Source: Mucilaginibacter aquaedulcis
GTDB lineage: Bacteria > Bacteroidota > Bacteroidia > Sphingobacteriales > Sphingobacteriaceae
Length of the DNA stretch: 51,415 nt
Assembly: GCF_030409325.1 (NCBI RefSeq)
Contig: NZ_JAUFPR010000007.1
Span: 1 to 51,415, forward strand
Direction: 5' to 3'
The position numbers and the translations under genes were made by a program. Shown here piece by piece: positions 16,858 to 25,511 of this stretch. The notes below the pieces were generated by a model that searched no databases, was not told where the DNA came from, and saw nothing but the letters and a program-made list of their open reading frames with translations. Each line of letters opens with the position of its first letter. The stretch's first letter is position 1.

Positions 16858-18573
16858 TCAGTGCGAATCTCTCACCACCTCGCTGCCCGAACCTCCTTTT
16901 AAAAAGTCAAAGTCGGCACCCAGGTGGGCCTGCTCCACGTGGGTTTGGTAAAGATGCACGTAGCCCCGTTTGCTGATGTTGGTATGCAGTACCAGCTTCT
17001 CCTTACGGGCGTTTATCTCCGCATCACTTACGTCGAGATGCAAAGTACCCGCGTAAACATCAAGGCTGATGATGTCGCCATCCTGTACAATAGCCAGCGT
17101 ACCGCCTACCGCGGCCTCGGGCGAAACATGCAGCACCACCGTACCAAAGCCGGTGCCGCTCATGCGCCCGTCAGATATCCGTACCATATCGCGTACGCCT
17201 TTATCCAACAGCTTTTTGGGGATAGACATATTACCCACCTCCGGCATACCGGGGTAGCCTTTAGGGCCAACGTTTTTGAGCACCAGTACATTGGTTTCAT
17301 CAACCTCCAGGTTAGGGTCGTTTATTTTGTTCTTGTAATCTTCAATATCCTCAAACACAATGGCACGGCCGGTATGGATCATGAGTTCGGTACTTGCTGC
17401 CGATGGTTTCATTACAGCCCCGTTCTCACATAAATTACCCTTCAGCACTACGATGCCTGCAACCTCGTTAAAAGGTTTTTTCCAGGTGGCTATCATGTCG
17501 CGGTTAAAGCATTCACTGCGTTCGTAATTGTGTTTGATGGGTTTGCCGCTCACGGTGATGGCATCTTCGTTCAATACTTCACGCAGCTCTTTCATCAGGG
17601 CGGGCAGGCCGCCGGCATAATAAAAATCTTCCATAAAATACTGGCCCGATGGTTGCAGGTTGGCCAGCAGCGGGATCTTTTTGGCGGTGGTATTAAAATC
17701 GTCCATATTCAGATCAACTCCAATGCGTGCCGCAATAGCCAGCAAATGAATAATAAAATTGGTTGACCCGCCAATGGCTGCGTTTACGCTGATGGCATTT
17801 TCAAAGGCCTGGGGCGTAAGTATGTCTGACATTTTCAGATCTTCTCTAACCATATCAACAATCCTGTTGCCTGATAAATGCGCCAGCACTTTTCTGCGCG
17901 AATCAGCAGCAGGAATAGCGGCATTCTCGGCCAGCGAAAGCCCTAACGACTCCACCATACAAGCCATGGTTGATGCCGTGCCCATTACCGCGCAATGCCC
18001 ACGGCTGCGGGCCATGCAGGCTTCGGCGGTGTACAACTCCTCGTCGCTCATGTGGCCGGCCCGGTGATCTTCGGCAAAGCGCCATATATCTGAGGTACCA
18101 ATGTCATGCCCGCGGTATTTACCGGTAAGCATGGCGCCGCCCGATACCACGATGGTAGGGATATCCACACTGCAGGCCCCCATGATAAGGGCAGGTGTGG
18201 TTTTATCACAGCCGCAAAGCAGCACCACCCCATCCACCGGGTTGGCGCGGATAGATTCCTCCACATCCATACTCACCAGGTTACGATATAACATGGCAGT
18301 AGGTTTTATTAAAGTTTCACCCAATGACATTACGGGGAACTCCACCGGGTAGCCCCCGGCCTCATAAATACCGTTCTTTACAGATTCGGCCAGCTCCCTG
18401 AAATGCGCGTTGCAGGGCGTAAGTTCCGACCATGTATTGCAAATGCCTATCACCGGCTTACCCTGTAGCTGGTGAGCAGGAATACCCTGATTTTTCATCC
18501 AGGCGCGGTAAATAAAGCCGTCCTTACCCGTTTTTCCAAACCATTGCCGGCTTCTTAGCGGTTTACTCTCCAT
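16858..18573 (-). CDS. IlvD/Edd-family dehydratase, pentonate type (L-arabinonate/D-xylonate-like)
   Basis: A 571-residue Fe-S dehydratase. Cluster cysteines are visible in GICNTWSELTPCN (about residue 45), LLCGCDKTTPA (about 125) and GHCAVMGTASTMA (about 195); the substrate region GRMSGTGFGTVVLHVSPEA is near the C terminus. The N-terminal GKTGKDGFIYRAWMKNQG and CNTWSELTPCN pattern is typical of the sugar-acid branch rather than of IlvD (CYGLTS-type). It would convert a pentonate to a 2-keto-3-deoxy acid. The SDR downstream could supply the preceding or a later oxidation. The exact sugar cannot be read from sequence. Confidence 0.87.
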   Translation of the reverse strand: MESKPLRSRQWFGKTGKDGFIYRAWMKNQGIPAHQLQGKPVIGICNTWSELTPCNAHFRELAESVKNGIYEAGGYPVEFPVMSLGETLIKPTAMLYRNLVSMDVEESIRANPVDGVVLLCGCDKTTPALIMGACSVDIPTIVVSGGAMLTGKYRGHDIGTSDIWRFAEDHRAGHMSDEELYTAEACMARSRGHCAVMGTASTMACMVESLGLSLAENAAIPAADSRRKVLAHLSGNRIVDMVREDLKMSDILTPQAFENAISVNAAIGGSTNFIIHLLAIAARIGVDLNMDDFNTTAKKIPLLANLQPSGQYFMEDFYYAGGLPALMKELREVLNEDAITVSGKPIKHNYERSECFNRDMIATWKKPFNEVAGIVVLKGNLCENGAVMKPSAASTELMIHTGRAIVFEDIEDYKNKINDPNLEVDETNVLVLKNVGPKGYPGMPEVGNMSIPKKLLDKGVRDMVRISDGRMSGTGFGTVVLHVSPEAAVGGTLAIVQDGDIISLDVYAGTLHLDVSDAEINARKEKLVLHTNISKRGYVHLYQTHVEQAHLGADFDFLKGGSGSEVVRDSH

Positions 18574-18602
18574 AAAATTATTGGTATTATAGGTTCAATA
18601 AG

Positions 18603-18610
18603 CAAATATA
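18603..18610 (-). promoter_or_regulatory. Probable -7 box of the dehydratase gene
   Basis: TATATTTG on the minus strand matches TAnnTTTG exactly, 29 bp before the start codon. No clear -33 TTTG is present. Confidence 0.45.
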
Positions 18611-18685
18611 ATTTTCTGTAAATCGTTTTAGGTATTTAAGGGAAGATAAAAGTTGTGGGGGTTAGAACCCGAAACGTATATGAGA

Positions 18686-18775
18686 TTGCCACCCGGAGCG
18701 AGAGCGAAGGATCTATTCTTGAACAATGCAAACTGCCGAATAGATGCTTCACTCCGGTCAGCATGACAAATCGTT
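18686..18775. repeat. Family F palindrome (GTCATGCTGA type)
   Basis: Imperfect inverted repeat with inner arms ATCTATTC / GAATAGAT and ends GATTGCCACCCGGAGCGAG and CTCCGGTCAGCATGACAA. Relatives lie at 22088-22164, 42992-43066 and 43975-44045. Confidence 0.7.
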
Positions 18776-18819
18776 TTTTGTTTTTCCCTATATTAGCACA
18801 GGCCAACCGCTAATTCATC

Positions 18820-19425
18820 ATGAAAAAATACTTCCTGCTTTTGTTGCTGCTTGTTTCGATTAATTGCTTTGCTCAAGATCATAAAACCCAGATAGCGGAG
18901 TTCCGCAAAAGCTATATGGCCGATTTTTTGACCGACCCGCGCTCGCCGTTAAAACAGGAAGACCTGCAATACCTCCGTTTTTATGATGCCGACAGCACTT
19001 ACCGGGTAACTGCCAAAGTACAGATATTGGTAAACGCGCAGGCTTTTATTATGCCGGTTTTCAGCGGAGCGGGAAAAGAACACAGGCCTTATGCCCTGCT
19101 CAAGTTTACCCTTAAAGGTAAACCGCTTGAACTTACCGTGTACAAAAACACCATGCTTTCTCAAAACCCACAATACAGCGATTATATTTTCCTGCCTTTT
19201 ATGGATGACACCAACGGATCAACTACCTACGGCGGTGGCCGGTATATTGACCTGCGCGAGGGCGATTTTAAAGATGGTACAGTGATAGTTGATTTCAACA
19301 AAGCCTATAACCCCTACTGCGCTTTCGGCAATGGCTATACCTGCCCTAAACCACCCGACGGCAACCGCCTCCCCATAGCTATTGAAGCAGGTGAGAAGTT
19401 ATACGCTAAGGAAGTGAAGCATTGA
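18820..19425 (+). CDS. Exported DUF1684 protein
   Basis: A 201-residue protein with a signal peptide (MKKYFLLLLLLVSINCFAQ). The DUF1684 signature is clear near the C terminus: YGGGRYIDL, then VDFNKAYNPYCAFG, TCPKPPDGNRLPIAIEAGEK. Conserved cysteines in PYCAFGNGYTCPKPP may form a disulfide or bind a metal. The molecular function of the family is unknown. It stands alone, with a family F repeat upstream and family G and B repeats downstream. Confidence 0.88.
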   Translation: MKKYFLLLLLLVSINCFAQDHKTQIAEFRKSYMADFLTDPRSPLKQEDLQYLRFYDADSTYRVTAKVQILVNAQAFIMPVFSGAGKEHRPYALLKFTLKGKPLELTVYKNTMLSQNPQYSDYIFLPFMDDTNGSTTYGGGRYIDLREGDFKDGTVIVDFNKAYNPYCAFGNGYTCPKPPDGNRLPIAIEAGEKLYAKEVKH

Positions 19426-19450
19426 TTGGTTAACTAAGCAATCGCAATAT

Positions 19451-19521
19451 TTGTCTGAACCACGATTAAACTGATTTATCGGATTAAAGGATTTAGTTTT
19501 ATATAATCGTGGTTCAGACAA
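19451..19521. repeat. Family G inverted repeat (TTGTCTGAACCACGATT)
   Basis: Perfect 17-bp arms (19451-19467 and 19505-19521) around a 37-bp AT-rich centre. The same arm words bound the elements at 29263-29370 and 39190-39291, and one arm occurs in the direct copies at 11590-11725. Confidence 0.85.
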
Positions 19522-19527
19522 TACGGC

Positions 19528-19560
19528 ACACTTACGAAGTTTTAAAAACTTCGTAAGTGT
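19528..19560. repeat. Family B perfect palindrome
   Basis: Perfect 16-bp arms ACACTTACGAAGTTTT / AAAACTTCGTAAGTGT around one base, directly after the family G element. Confidence 0.85.
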
Positions 19561-19872
19561 TTAAAACAATAAACAGCCCATATTCTTTCCCCGCACCACG
19601 CACCACGCACCCCACTCCCCCCTCCGCACCACACACCCCACTCGCCGCACCTCCCCTCAAAAAACTCTTTCTTAATTTAAAAAACAACCTTATATTCACG
19701 TTTTCAAAAGTGTTATTCGTACACCAACTGTAAACCAATTTATTGACCTTCAAGATGATCAAATGCTGCATGCATTGCTTTCGTATCAGATACATTACAT
19801 AAAAGCAATCTGAATTATTATTAACTTAACCCCGCCAGTAAATCGATTTAAAAAACCCAAACAAGCACTAAT
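19561..19872. other. Intergenic, no gene seen
   Basis: A C-rich tract (CACCACGCACC repeats, about 19590-19660) is followed by an AT-rich leader before the DUF5916 gene. The minus-strand frame over the C-rich tract is low-complexity Gly/Val/Cys and not a gene. Confidence 0.5.
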
Positions 19873-22056
19873 TTGAACCTCACTTTTACCTTTTCACCAG
19901 GCAAATTGCTATGCATGCTTTTACCATTTTGCTTGTTTGCATACACAGCATCGGCTCAAAATCAAAAAAAGAACGCGGCATTTCAGTACCACATACGCAG
20001 GGCGGCAGGGCCAATTGTTATTGATGGCGCAATGGATGATGCCTGGCTCAAAGCCGATTCGGCCAGCAGCTTTTTCATGGTTACCCCTATGGATACCAGC
20101 AAGGCCAGTGTACATACCGAAGTGCGCATGACCTTTGACAATAACAACCTGTACATTATTGCCACCTGTTACAACAAGCAGGAAGGCCAGTACATGGTTG
20201 AGTCTTTAAAACGCGATTTTAACTTTGTAAAGAACGATAACTTCATATTTTTTCTGGATCCCTTTGATGCCCGTACCGATGGTTTCAGCTTTGGGGCCAA
20301 TGCAGCCGGGGCCCAATGGGATGGTACCATGTATGAGGGCGGCAAAGTTGACCTGAGCTGGGACAACAAGTGGACATCCGTAGTAAAAAATTACCCCGAC
20401 CGCTGGGTTTTTGAAGCCGCCATCCCGTTTAAAAGTATCCGTTATAAAAAAGGTGTGGGCGTATGGGGTGTTAACTTTAGCCGTAACGATTTAAAAACCA
20501 CCGAAAAATCGGCCTGGGCACCAGTGCCAAGGCAGTTCCCTACCGCATCGCTGGCCTATACCGGCTCGTTGATTTGGGACGAATTACCGCCTGATGCTGG
20601 CACTAACATTTCCCTGATCCCCTATGCACTAAGCGGGATCTCCAAAGATTACCAGGCCAAAACCGGTACTGCCTGGAAAAAAGAAATTGGCGGCGATGCC
20701 AAGATAGGCCTTACCTCATCCCTCAACCTCGACCTTACCGTAAACCCCGATTTTTCGCAGGTAGATGTGGACCAGCAGGTAGTTAACCTGAACCGCTACG
20801 AACTCTTTTTCCCCGAAAAACGTCAGTTCTTTTTAGAGAATGGCGACTTGTTTGCAAACTTTGGTTATGCTGATATTCGCCCTTTCTTTTCGCGCCGTAT
20901 CGGGCTAAATGCCCCTATCAGGTTTGGCACCAGGCTTACCGGCAAACTCGATAAAGACTGGCGCGTAGGCCTGATGGATATACAAACCGGCGAATCGGAT
21001 GCGGCCGCTTCGCCTGCCGAAAACTTTGGCGTGCTTACCCTGCAGCGCCGGGTATTTGCCCGCTCCAACATCGGCTTTATGTTTATTAATAAAGATGCTA
21101 CAGGCAGCACCACTCCCGGCAATCAGTACAACCGCAACGTGGGTATGGAGTTTAACCTGGCATCGTCAAACAACCTGTTAACGGGTAAGCTGCTGGGTAT
21201 AAAATCATTTTCGCCCGGTTTAAAGGGGCATGATTTTGTGGCGGCCGGGCACCTGCAATACCTGAGTAAATACTGGACAGCCTATTTGCAGGAAGAGTAT
21301 GTAGGCAAAAACTACACTGCCGGAGTCGGCTATGTTCCGCGTACGGGTTATAACAAGATCAGTCCGCTGTTGCTGCGCAACTTTTTTCCAAAATCTGGCG
21401 ATGTCCTCATCCACGGTATTCAGCTTACCTCCAATTACTATTTCAACGAACAGTTTAAGCGTACCGATAATGAAAGTACCCTGGCTTACATTATCACCAT
21501 GCGTAACCGCAGCACGTTCACGCTATCGGCCATTAATGATTACATCAAACTGCTGGTTCCCTTTGACCCTACCAATACCGGTAAAACCCCGCTGCCCATC
21601 GGCACCGAAAATCACTGGAACACGGTGGACGCCCAGTTTGTATCAAAGCCCCAGTCTGTATTCACTTACCTGGCCGAAGCCGCTTATGGCGGATATTACC
21701 AGAACGGCCATAAAACAAGTATCATAGGCCAATTGGGTTACCGCTTTCAACCTTATGTAAACATCGCTATCAACAGTTCATATAACGATCTTCAACTGCC
21801 GCAGCCTTATGGTAATACCAGTTTCTGGCTCATAGGCCCCCGTACCGATGTTACCGTAAGCAATACGCTTTACTTTACTACCTACATTCAATACAACGGG
21901 CAGGTTAAAAACATCAACACCAATATCCGTATGCAATGGCGTTACAAACCGGCATCCGACTTTTTTATTGTTTATGGCGATAATTCTATCCCTTCACCTT
22001 ACACCGTTAAAAACCGCCAGCTGGTTATTAAATGGACTTACTGGTGTAATATTTAG
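19873..22056 (+). CDS. DUF5916 outer-membrane protein with CBM9-like N-terminal domain
   Basis: About 727 residues. A signal peptide ends at ASAQ (residue 29). Residues about 40-230 resemble the CBM9-like domain that starts DUF5916 proteins (RAAGPIVIDGAMDDAWLKA, DNNNLYIIATCY, FFLDPFDARTDGFSFG), and the rest is DUF5916, with NPDFSQVDVDQQVVNLNRYE and LFFPEKRQFFLENGDLF, then beta-strand-rich sequence that probably forms a barrel. The start is TTG at 19873; the next ATG (19915) would leave a signal peptide without basic residues, so TTG is preferred with some doubt. The family function is unknown; location in the outer membrane is inferred. Confidence 0.88.
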   Translation: MNLTFTFSPGKLLCMLLPFCLFAYTASAQNQKKNAAFQYHIRRAAGPIVIDGAMDDAWLKADSASSFFMVTPMDTSKASVHTEVRMTFDNNNLYIIATCYNKQEGQYMVESLKRDFNFVKNDNFIFFLDPFDARTDGFSFGANAAGAQWDGTMYEGGKVDLSWDNKWTSVVKNYPDRWVFEAAIPFKSIRYKKGVGVWGVNFSRNDLKTTEKSAWAPVPRQFPTASLAYTGSLIWDELPPDAGTNISLIPYALSGISKDYQAKTGTAWKKEIGGDAKIGLTSSLNLDLTVNPDFSQVDVDQQVVNLNRYELFFPEKRQFFLENGDLFANFGYADIRPFFSRRIGLNAPIRFGTRLTGKLDKDWRVGLMDIQTGESDAAASPAENFGVLTLQRRVFARSNIGFMFINKDATGSTTPGNQYNRNVGMEFNLASSNNLLTGKLLGIKSFSPGLKGHDFVAAGHLQYLSKYWTAYLQEEYVGKNYTAGVGYVPRTGYNKISPLLLRNFFPKSGDVLIHGIQLTSNYYFNEQFKRTDNESTLAYIITMRNRSTFTLSAINDYIKLLVPFDPTNTGKTPLPIGTENHWNTVDAQFVSKPQSVFTYLAEAAYGGYYQNGHKTSIIGQLGYRFQPYVNIAINSSYNDLQLPQPYGNTSFWLIGPRTDVTVSNTLYFTTYIQYNGQVKNINTNIRMQWRYKPASDFFIVYGDNSIPSPYTVKNRQLVIKWTYWCNI

Positions 22057-22087
22057 GAGTGAGGATTGAGGTGCGAGGGTAAATGGA

Positions 22088-22290
22088 TGTCATGCTGAGC
22101 CCAGTCGAAGCATGGTGGGAGGGCCTTTGCGCGCGATCCTTCCCATAAGCTCAGGATGACAGGCCCTTTTAAACTGAGATTATGATGAAACTGCAAAAAA
22201 TATCATTGCTGCGAGAAACGAAGCAATCGCGGAAATGCAAGTTTTCTCTGTAAAGTTCGCGATTACCACACTTCGTTCGTAATGACAATT
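22088..22290. repeat. Family F palindrome followed by a diverged family E palindrome
   Basis: 22088-22164 has ends TGTCATGCTGAGCCCAGTCG and AAGCTCAGGATGACAGG. 22190-22290 has ATCATTGCTGCGAG and CGTAATGACAA ends with GCAATCGC/GCGATTAC inner arms. Both lie between the DUF5916 and TonB receptor genes. Confidence 0.7.
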
Positions 22291-22465
22291 TTTCCTTTAC
22301 TTCTTCTGCTACCGCGAGATTAGGGCAGCGTATCTCGTGGTAGGCATGCAGTAAGCTTCCAGCTTACATCAGCTGAAAGCTGGTTAAACCCTATGCGCAA
22401 CATTACTATTATACCCATGGTTTTACAGGTTAAAACACATATTTTTGGGTTCTACCTATGTGTTT

Positions 22466-24547
22466 ATGTTAAAAACTTATACTACACTTGTTTTGGCCTT
22501 TGCAGCCGTTATTAGTGCCAGCGCGCAAACCAAAAAAACTGCGACCAAACGAGATACTACCCATTTGCAAACCGTTACCGTTAAAGGTTACCTGAGCGAG
22601 CAGCCGGTGATCAGCGTGCCCGCCTCTGTAAGCGTTTTGGGAGCGGCCCAATTAAAATTACAGCCCGATAATTCGTTTGTAAGCGCGTTGAATACTGTAC
22701 CGGGGATAAGGGCCGAGGAGCGGTCGCCGGGGAGTTACAGGCTATCTATCAGGGGGAGTTTACTGCGGTCGCCTTTTGGGGTGCGCGATGTAAAGGTTTA
22801 TTTTGATGAGATACCCCTAACTGATGCAGGCGGCAACACCTATTTAAATAGTATTGATATAGCCAGCGTACCCAGCATTGAAATTTTAAAAGGCCCCGAT
22901 GGCAGTTTGTTCGGCGCCAACTCGGGCGGTGTAATGCTGCTGAGCCCCACCAATCGTTATGCTGATAGCAGCTACCGCTCAATCGGTATCAACACCGGCT
23001 CATACGGGTTATTTCATGAAAAAGCCAATATTCAACAGCAGTTTGGCAAAAACCTGCTCAGCATTAATCAAAGCTACCAGGCTTACCAGGGCTACCGCCA
23101 AAATAGTAACATGAGCCGCAATTATGTGCAGATGGCCGATAAATGGAATTACAGCGGCAAAAACGAATTACGTTTTCTGGGCCTATACTCCGACCTGGCC
23201 TACGAAACACCGGGTGGTTTAACGCTGGCTCAGTTCAATACCGATCCGCGGCTGGCCCGCTTGCCAACGCCGGTAGTGCCCGGAGCTTTACAACAGCATA
23301 TCGGCATTAGCACCACTATGTACCTCGGTGGCCTGGTGAATGAGTATCATTTTACAGATCGTATTCGCAACGTGCTGGCCGTTTTTGGCAACCGTGTTGA
23401 TTTTGCCAATCCTTTCATCACCAACTTTGAGCAGCGCAGCGAAAACACCTTTGGTTTCCGCACTTATTTTGAGCTGATAGGCCTGCCTAAAGAAAACCTG
23501 AACTGGAAAGTGAATCTGGGCATGGAGTGGCAGCAAACCAACTCCATCATCAGCAATTATGGCAATAACAAGGGCGCGAAAGACACCACCCAAACCAGCG
23601 ACTACATACACACCAACCAGCATTTCATATTTGCCCGCTACCAGGCCGATATTTACAAACGCCTGCACCTGGAAGCCGCACTGAGCCTGAACTGGTACGA
23701 GTATGATTTTAAAAATATTTACCCGCTTGCCCAAACCGATTTTACCAACCGCAACTTTACACCGCAATTGATGCCGAGGTTGGCGCTAAGCTACCAGCTA
23801 ACCAACAGCTTTATCTGGCGGGCATCGGTAAGCCGTGGTTACTCTACCCCAACCACAGCCGAAGTTAGGCCTACGGACAATATCGTGAACACTGCCCTGC
23901 AAGCACAAACCGGCTGGAACTATGAAACTGGTTTCCGCCTGCGCAACCAGGACGAAACCATGTTCCTGGATGTATCAGGTTTTTACTACCGCATTAGCAA
24001 TGCCATTGTGCGCCGGGTAAATGCCGATGAAACGGAACATTACATTAACGCAGGCGGTACCAATCAACTAGGGATTGAACTTTCCTTTACCGACTGGCTC
24101 ATTCGCCCGAACAGCCATAATTTTGTGCGTGGGCTGCAATTCAATGAATCGTATACCTACAGTAAATTCACCTTCAGGGATTATGCCAATGCGAGTACCA
24201 GCTACTCGGGCAATAACCTTACAGGTGTACCAAGGCAGGTATTTGTAACCAGTTTACAGTTGAGAGTGCCGTATAACCTATCGCTGTTTGCACAGCATAA
24301 TTATACCTCCCGCATTCCGCTGAATGATGGCAATACCGTTTATGCCGCGGGCTATAATCTGTTACAGGCCAAAGCAAGCTGGCAACCAACCATCGGCAGC
24401 AAAACACACCTGGAAATTTATGCCGGTGCCGATAATATCCTGAATAAAAAATACAGCCTGGGGAATGACCTGAACGCCGTTGGCAACCGTTATTATAATG
24501 CAGCGCCTTTGAGGAATTATACTGTGGGCATGGGTGTTGTTTTTTAA
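22466..24547 (+). CDS. TonB-dependent outer-membrane receptor
   Basis: A 693-residue receptor. Signal peptide MLKTYTTLVLAFAAVISASAQ; a TonB-box-like segment LQTVTVKGYL; plug domain about residues 45-165 (PASVSVLGAAQL, YRLSIRGSLLRSPFGVRDVKVY, PSIEILKGPDGSLFGANSGGV); then a 22-strand-type barrel ending in GMGVVF, a typical outer-membrane C terminus with terminal Phe. ATG at 22466 is preferred over a TTG seven codons upstream because it starts the signal peptide cleanly. No SusD partner or N-terminal carboxypeptidase-like domain is present, so a metal-chelate transporter is more likely than a glycan importer; the ligand is unknown. Confidence 0.9.
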   Translation: MLKTYTTLVLAFAAVISASAQTKKTATKRDTTHLQTVTVKGYLSEQPVISVPASVSVLGAAQLKLQPDNSFVSALNTVPGIRAEERSPGSYRLSIRGSLLRSPFGVRDVKVYFDEIPLTDAGGNTYLNSIDIASVPSIEILKGPDGSLFGANSGGVMLLSPTNRYADSSYRSIGINTGSYGLFHEKANIQQQFGKNLLSINQSYQAYQGYRQNSNMSRNYVQMADKWNYSGKNELRFLGLYSDLAYETPGGLTLAQFNTDPRLARLPTPVVPGALQQHIGISTTMYLGGLVNEYHFTDRIRNVLAVFGNRVDFANPFITNFEQRSENTFGFRTYFELIGLPKENLNWKVNLGMEWQQTNSIISNYGNNKGAKDTTQTSDYIHTNQHFIFARYQADIYKRLHLEAALSLNWYEYDFKNIYPLAQTDFTNRNFTPQLMPRLALSYQLTNSFIWRASVSRGYSTPTTAEVRPTDNIVNTALQAQTGWNYETGFRLRNQDETMFLDVSGFYYRISNAIVRRVNADETEHYINAGGTNQLGIELSFTDWLIRPNSHNFVRGLQFNESYTYSKFTFRDYANASTSYSGNNLTGVPRQVFVTSLQLRVPYNLSLFAQHNYTSRIPLNDGNTVYAAGYNLLQAKASWQPTIGSKTHLEIYAGADNILNKKYSLGNDLNAVGNRYYNAAPLRNYTVGMGVVF

Positions 24548-24708
24548 TTTGAGAAATCCGGCCTGTGCGATTCCGTCCTTGGGGAAGGAGGAGGAAGGGG
24601 TTAGCAACCTTTGATCCATTGCGTGCAGCCCCCCTCCCTCCCGGCTCCCACCCGGTCCGCCCCTCCCGTGGGGAGGGAATTGAATAATTTCTTATCAAAA
24701 AAGGCACA

Positions 24709-24753
24709 TGTGATGCGCCTCTACAGTTACAGAAAAGGTAGAGGCGCATCACA
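24709..24753. repeat. Family H palindrome (TGTGATGCGCCTCTAC)
   Basis: Perfect 16-bp arms at 24709-24724 and 24738-24753 with a 13-nt loop. A diverged copy is at 25437-25503; together they flank the frameshifted DUF2004 gene. Confidence 0.85.
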
Positions 24754-24838
24754 CATTTCTTTCGTTATTCATTTTCAATCTATCTTTCAATTACGTTTTT
24801 TAATTCATAAGTTTAACCTAAACCAACCTTTAAACAAA

Positions 24839-25329
24839 ATGATAATTAGCCTACCATTTTTTAACGAATTAGATTCTGAATCTTTAACAGATTACTATGA
24901 AGTGATATCGATATAGAACAAGATAAAGTTCAGCTGGATATAAATTTCGATGAAACAAATATAGATCCCGCTAAACTCTCCATTTTAAAAGAATATTTAG
25001 ATGAACCGCAAGCTATTATCAATACTGCTAAAAAGGAAATTTTTAACGACTTCAAAAACGGCGAAGATGTTAAAGATTTTTTAGCTTATCATATTGATGA
25101 ATTTGATCAAAGTGAATTGGATGATCTCTTGAATCATGCAGACAAAACTCTATCTATAGAACAGCAAATGCTTTCCGTATTGACATTGAGAAGGATAGGC
25201 TTTTATCCTGACAACGATGATGTATTTGCTGTTTTCGATTTTGTATTTAGCGGAGACGTATCACAGTATATTTTGGTTGTTAACATGAATGATAGCAAAA
25301 CCGTGGATTCTATTACAATGGAAAGTTAA
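24839..25329 (+). pseudogene. DUF2004-family gene with a frameshift
   Basis: ATG at 24839 opens MIISLPFFNELDSESLTDYY, then a stop after VISI at 24914-24916. Reading on in the next frame from about 24904 gives DIDIEQDKVQLDINFDE and continues to a stop at 25327-25329, ending VVNMNDSKTVDSITMES. The joined product of about 163 residues matches the DUF2004 pattern (LPFF-GE-NxDSL-YY-VDI at the start, EQQ, RIGFYPD-DxFAVFDF and a C-terminal MES). The break lies at GAAGTGATATC, where one missing T would restore VDID. It could be a true one-base deletion, a sequencing error or, less likely, programmed shifting. Family H repeats flank it. Confidence 0.8.
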
Positions 25330-25436
25330 ATCTAAATTGTTTTAAACACTTCTTTTTGTTTTGTGCGAAAGAAGGGACTCAAACCTCACACATTCTTATG
25401 TGATGAATCCCCTCCTTTATTCAATCCTTATTAAAG

Positions 25437-25503
25437 AAAAAAGGCGCATGTGATGCACCTCTACAATGATTATAAAAAGGTAGAAACGCATTACATGCGT
25501 CTC
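25437..25503. repeat. Family H palindrome, diverged copy
   Basis: GGCGCATGTGATGCACCTCTAC and GTAGAAACGCATTACATGCG form imperfect arms around an AT-rich loop. It lies 8 bp after the stop codon of the GH20 gene on the other strand. Confidence 0.7.
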
Positions 25504-25511
25504 CCTATATC

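Noticed and set aside
19532..19795. 87-codon minus-strand frame
   Set aside because: It is Gly/Cys/Val low-complexity sequence produced by a C-rich tract and a family B palindrome.
22445..22465. TTG start seven codons upstream for the TonB receptor
   Set aside because: ATG at 22466 starts a standard signal peptide, so the upstream TTG is not needed.
24219..24752. 177-codon minus-strand frame
   Set aside because: It is antisense to the TonB receptor and runs into palindromic repeats; composition is not protein-like.
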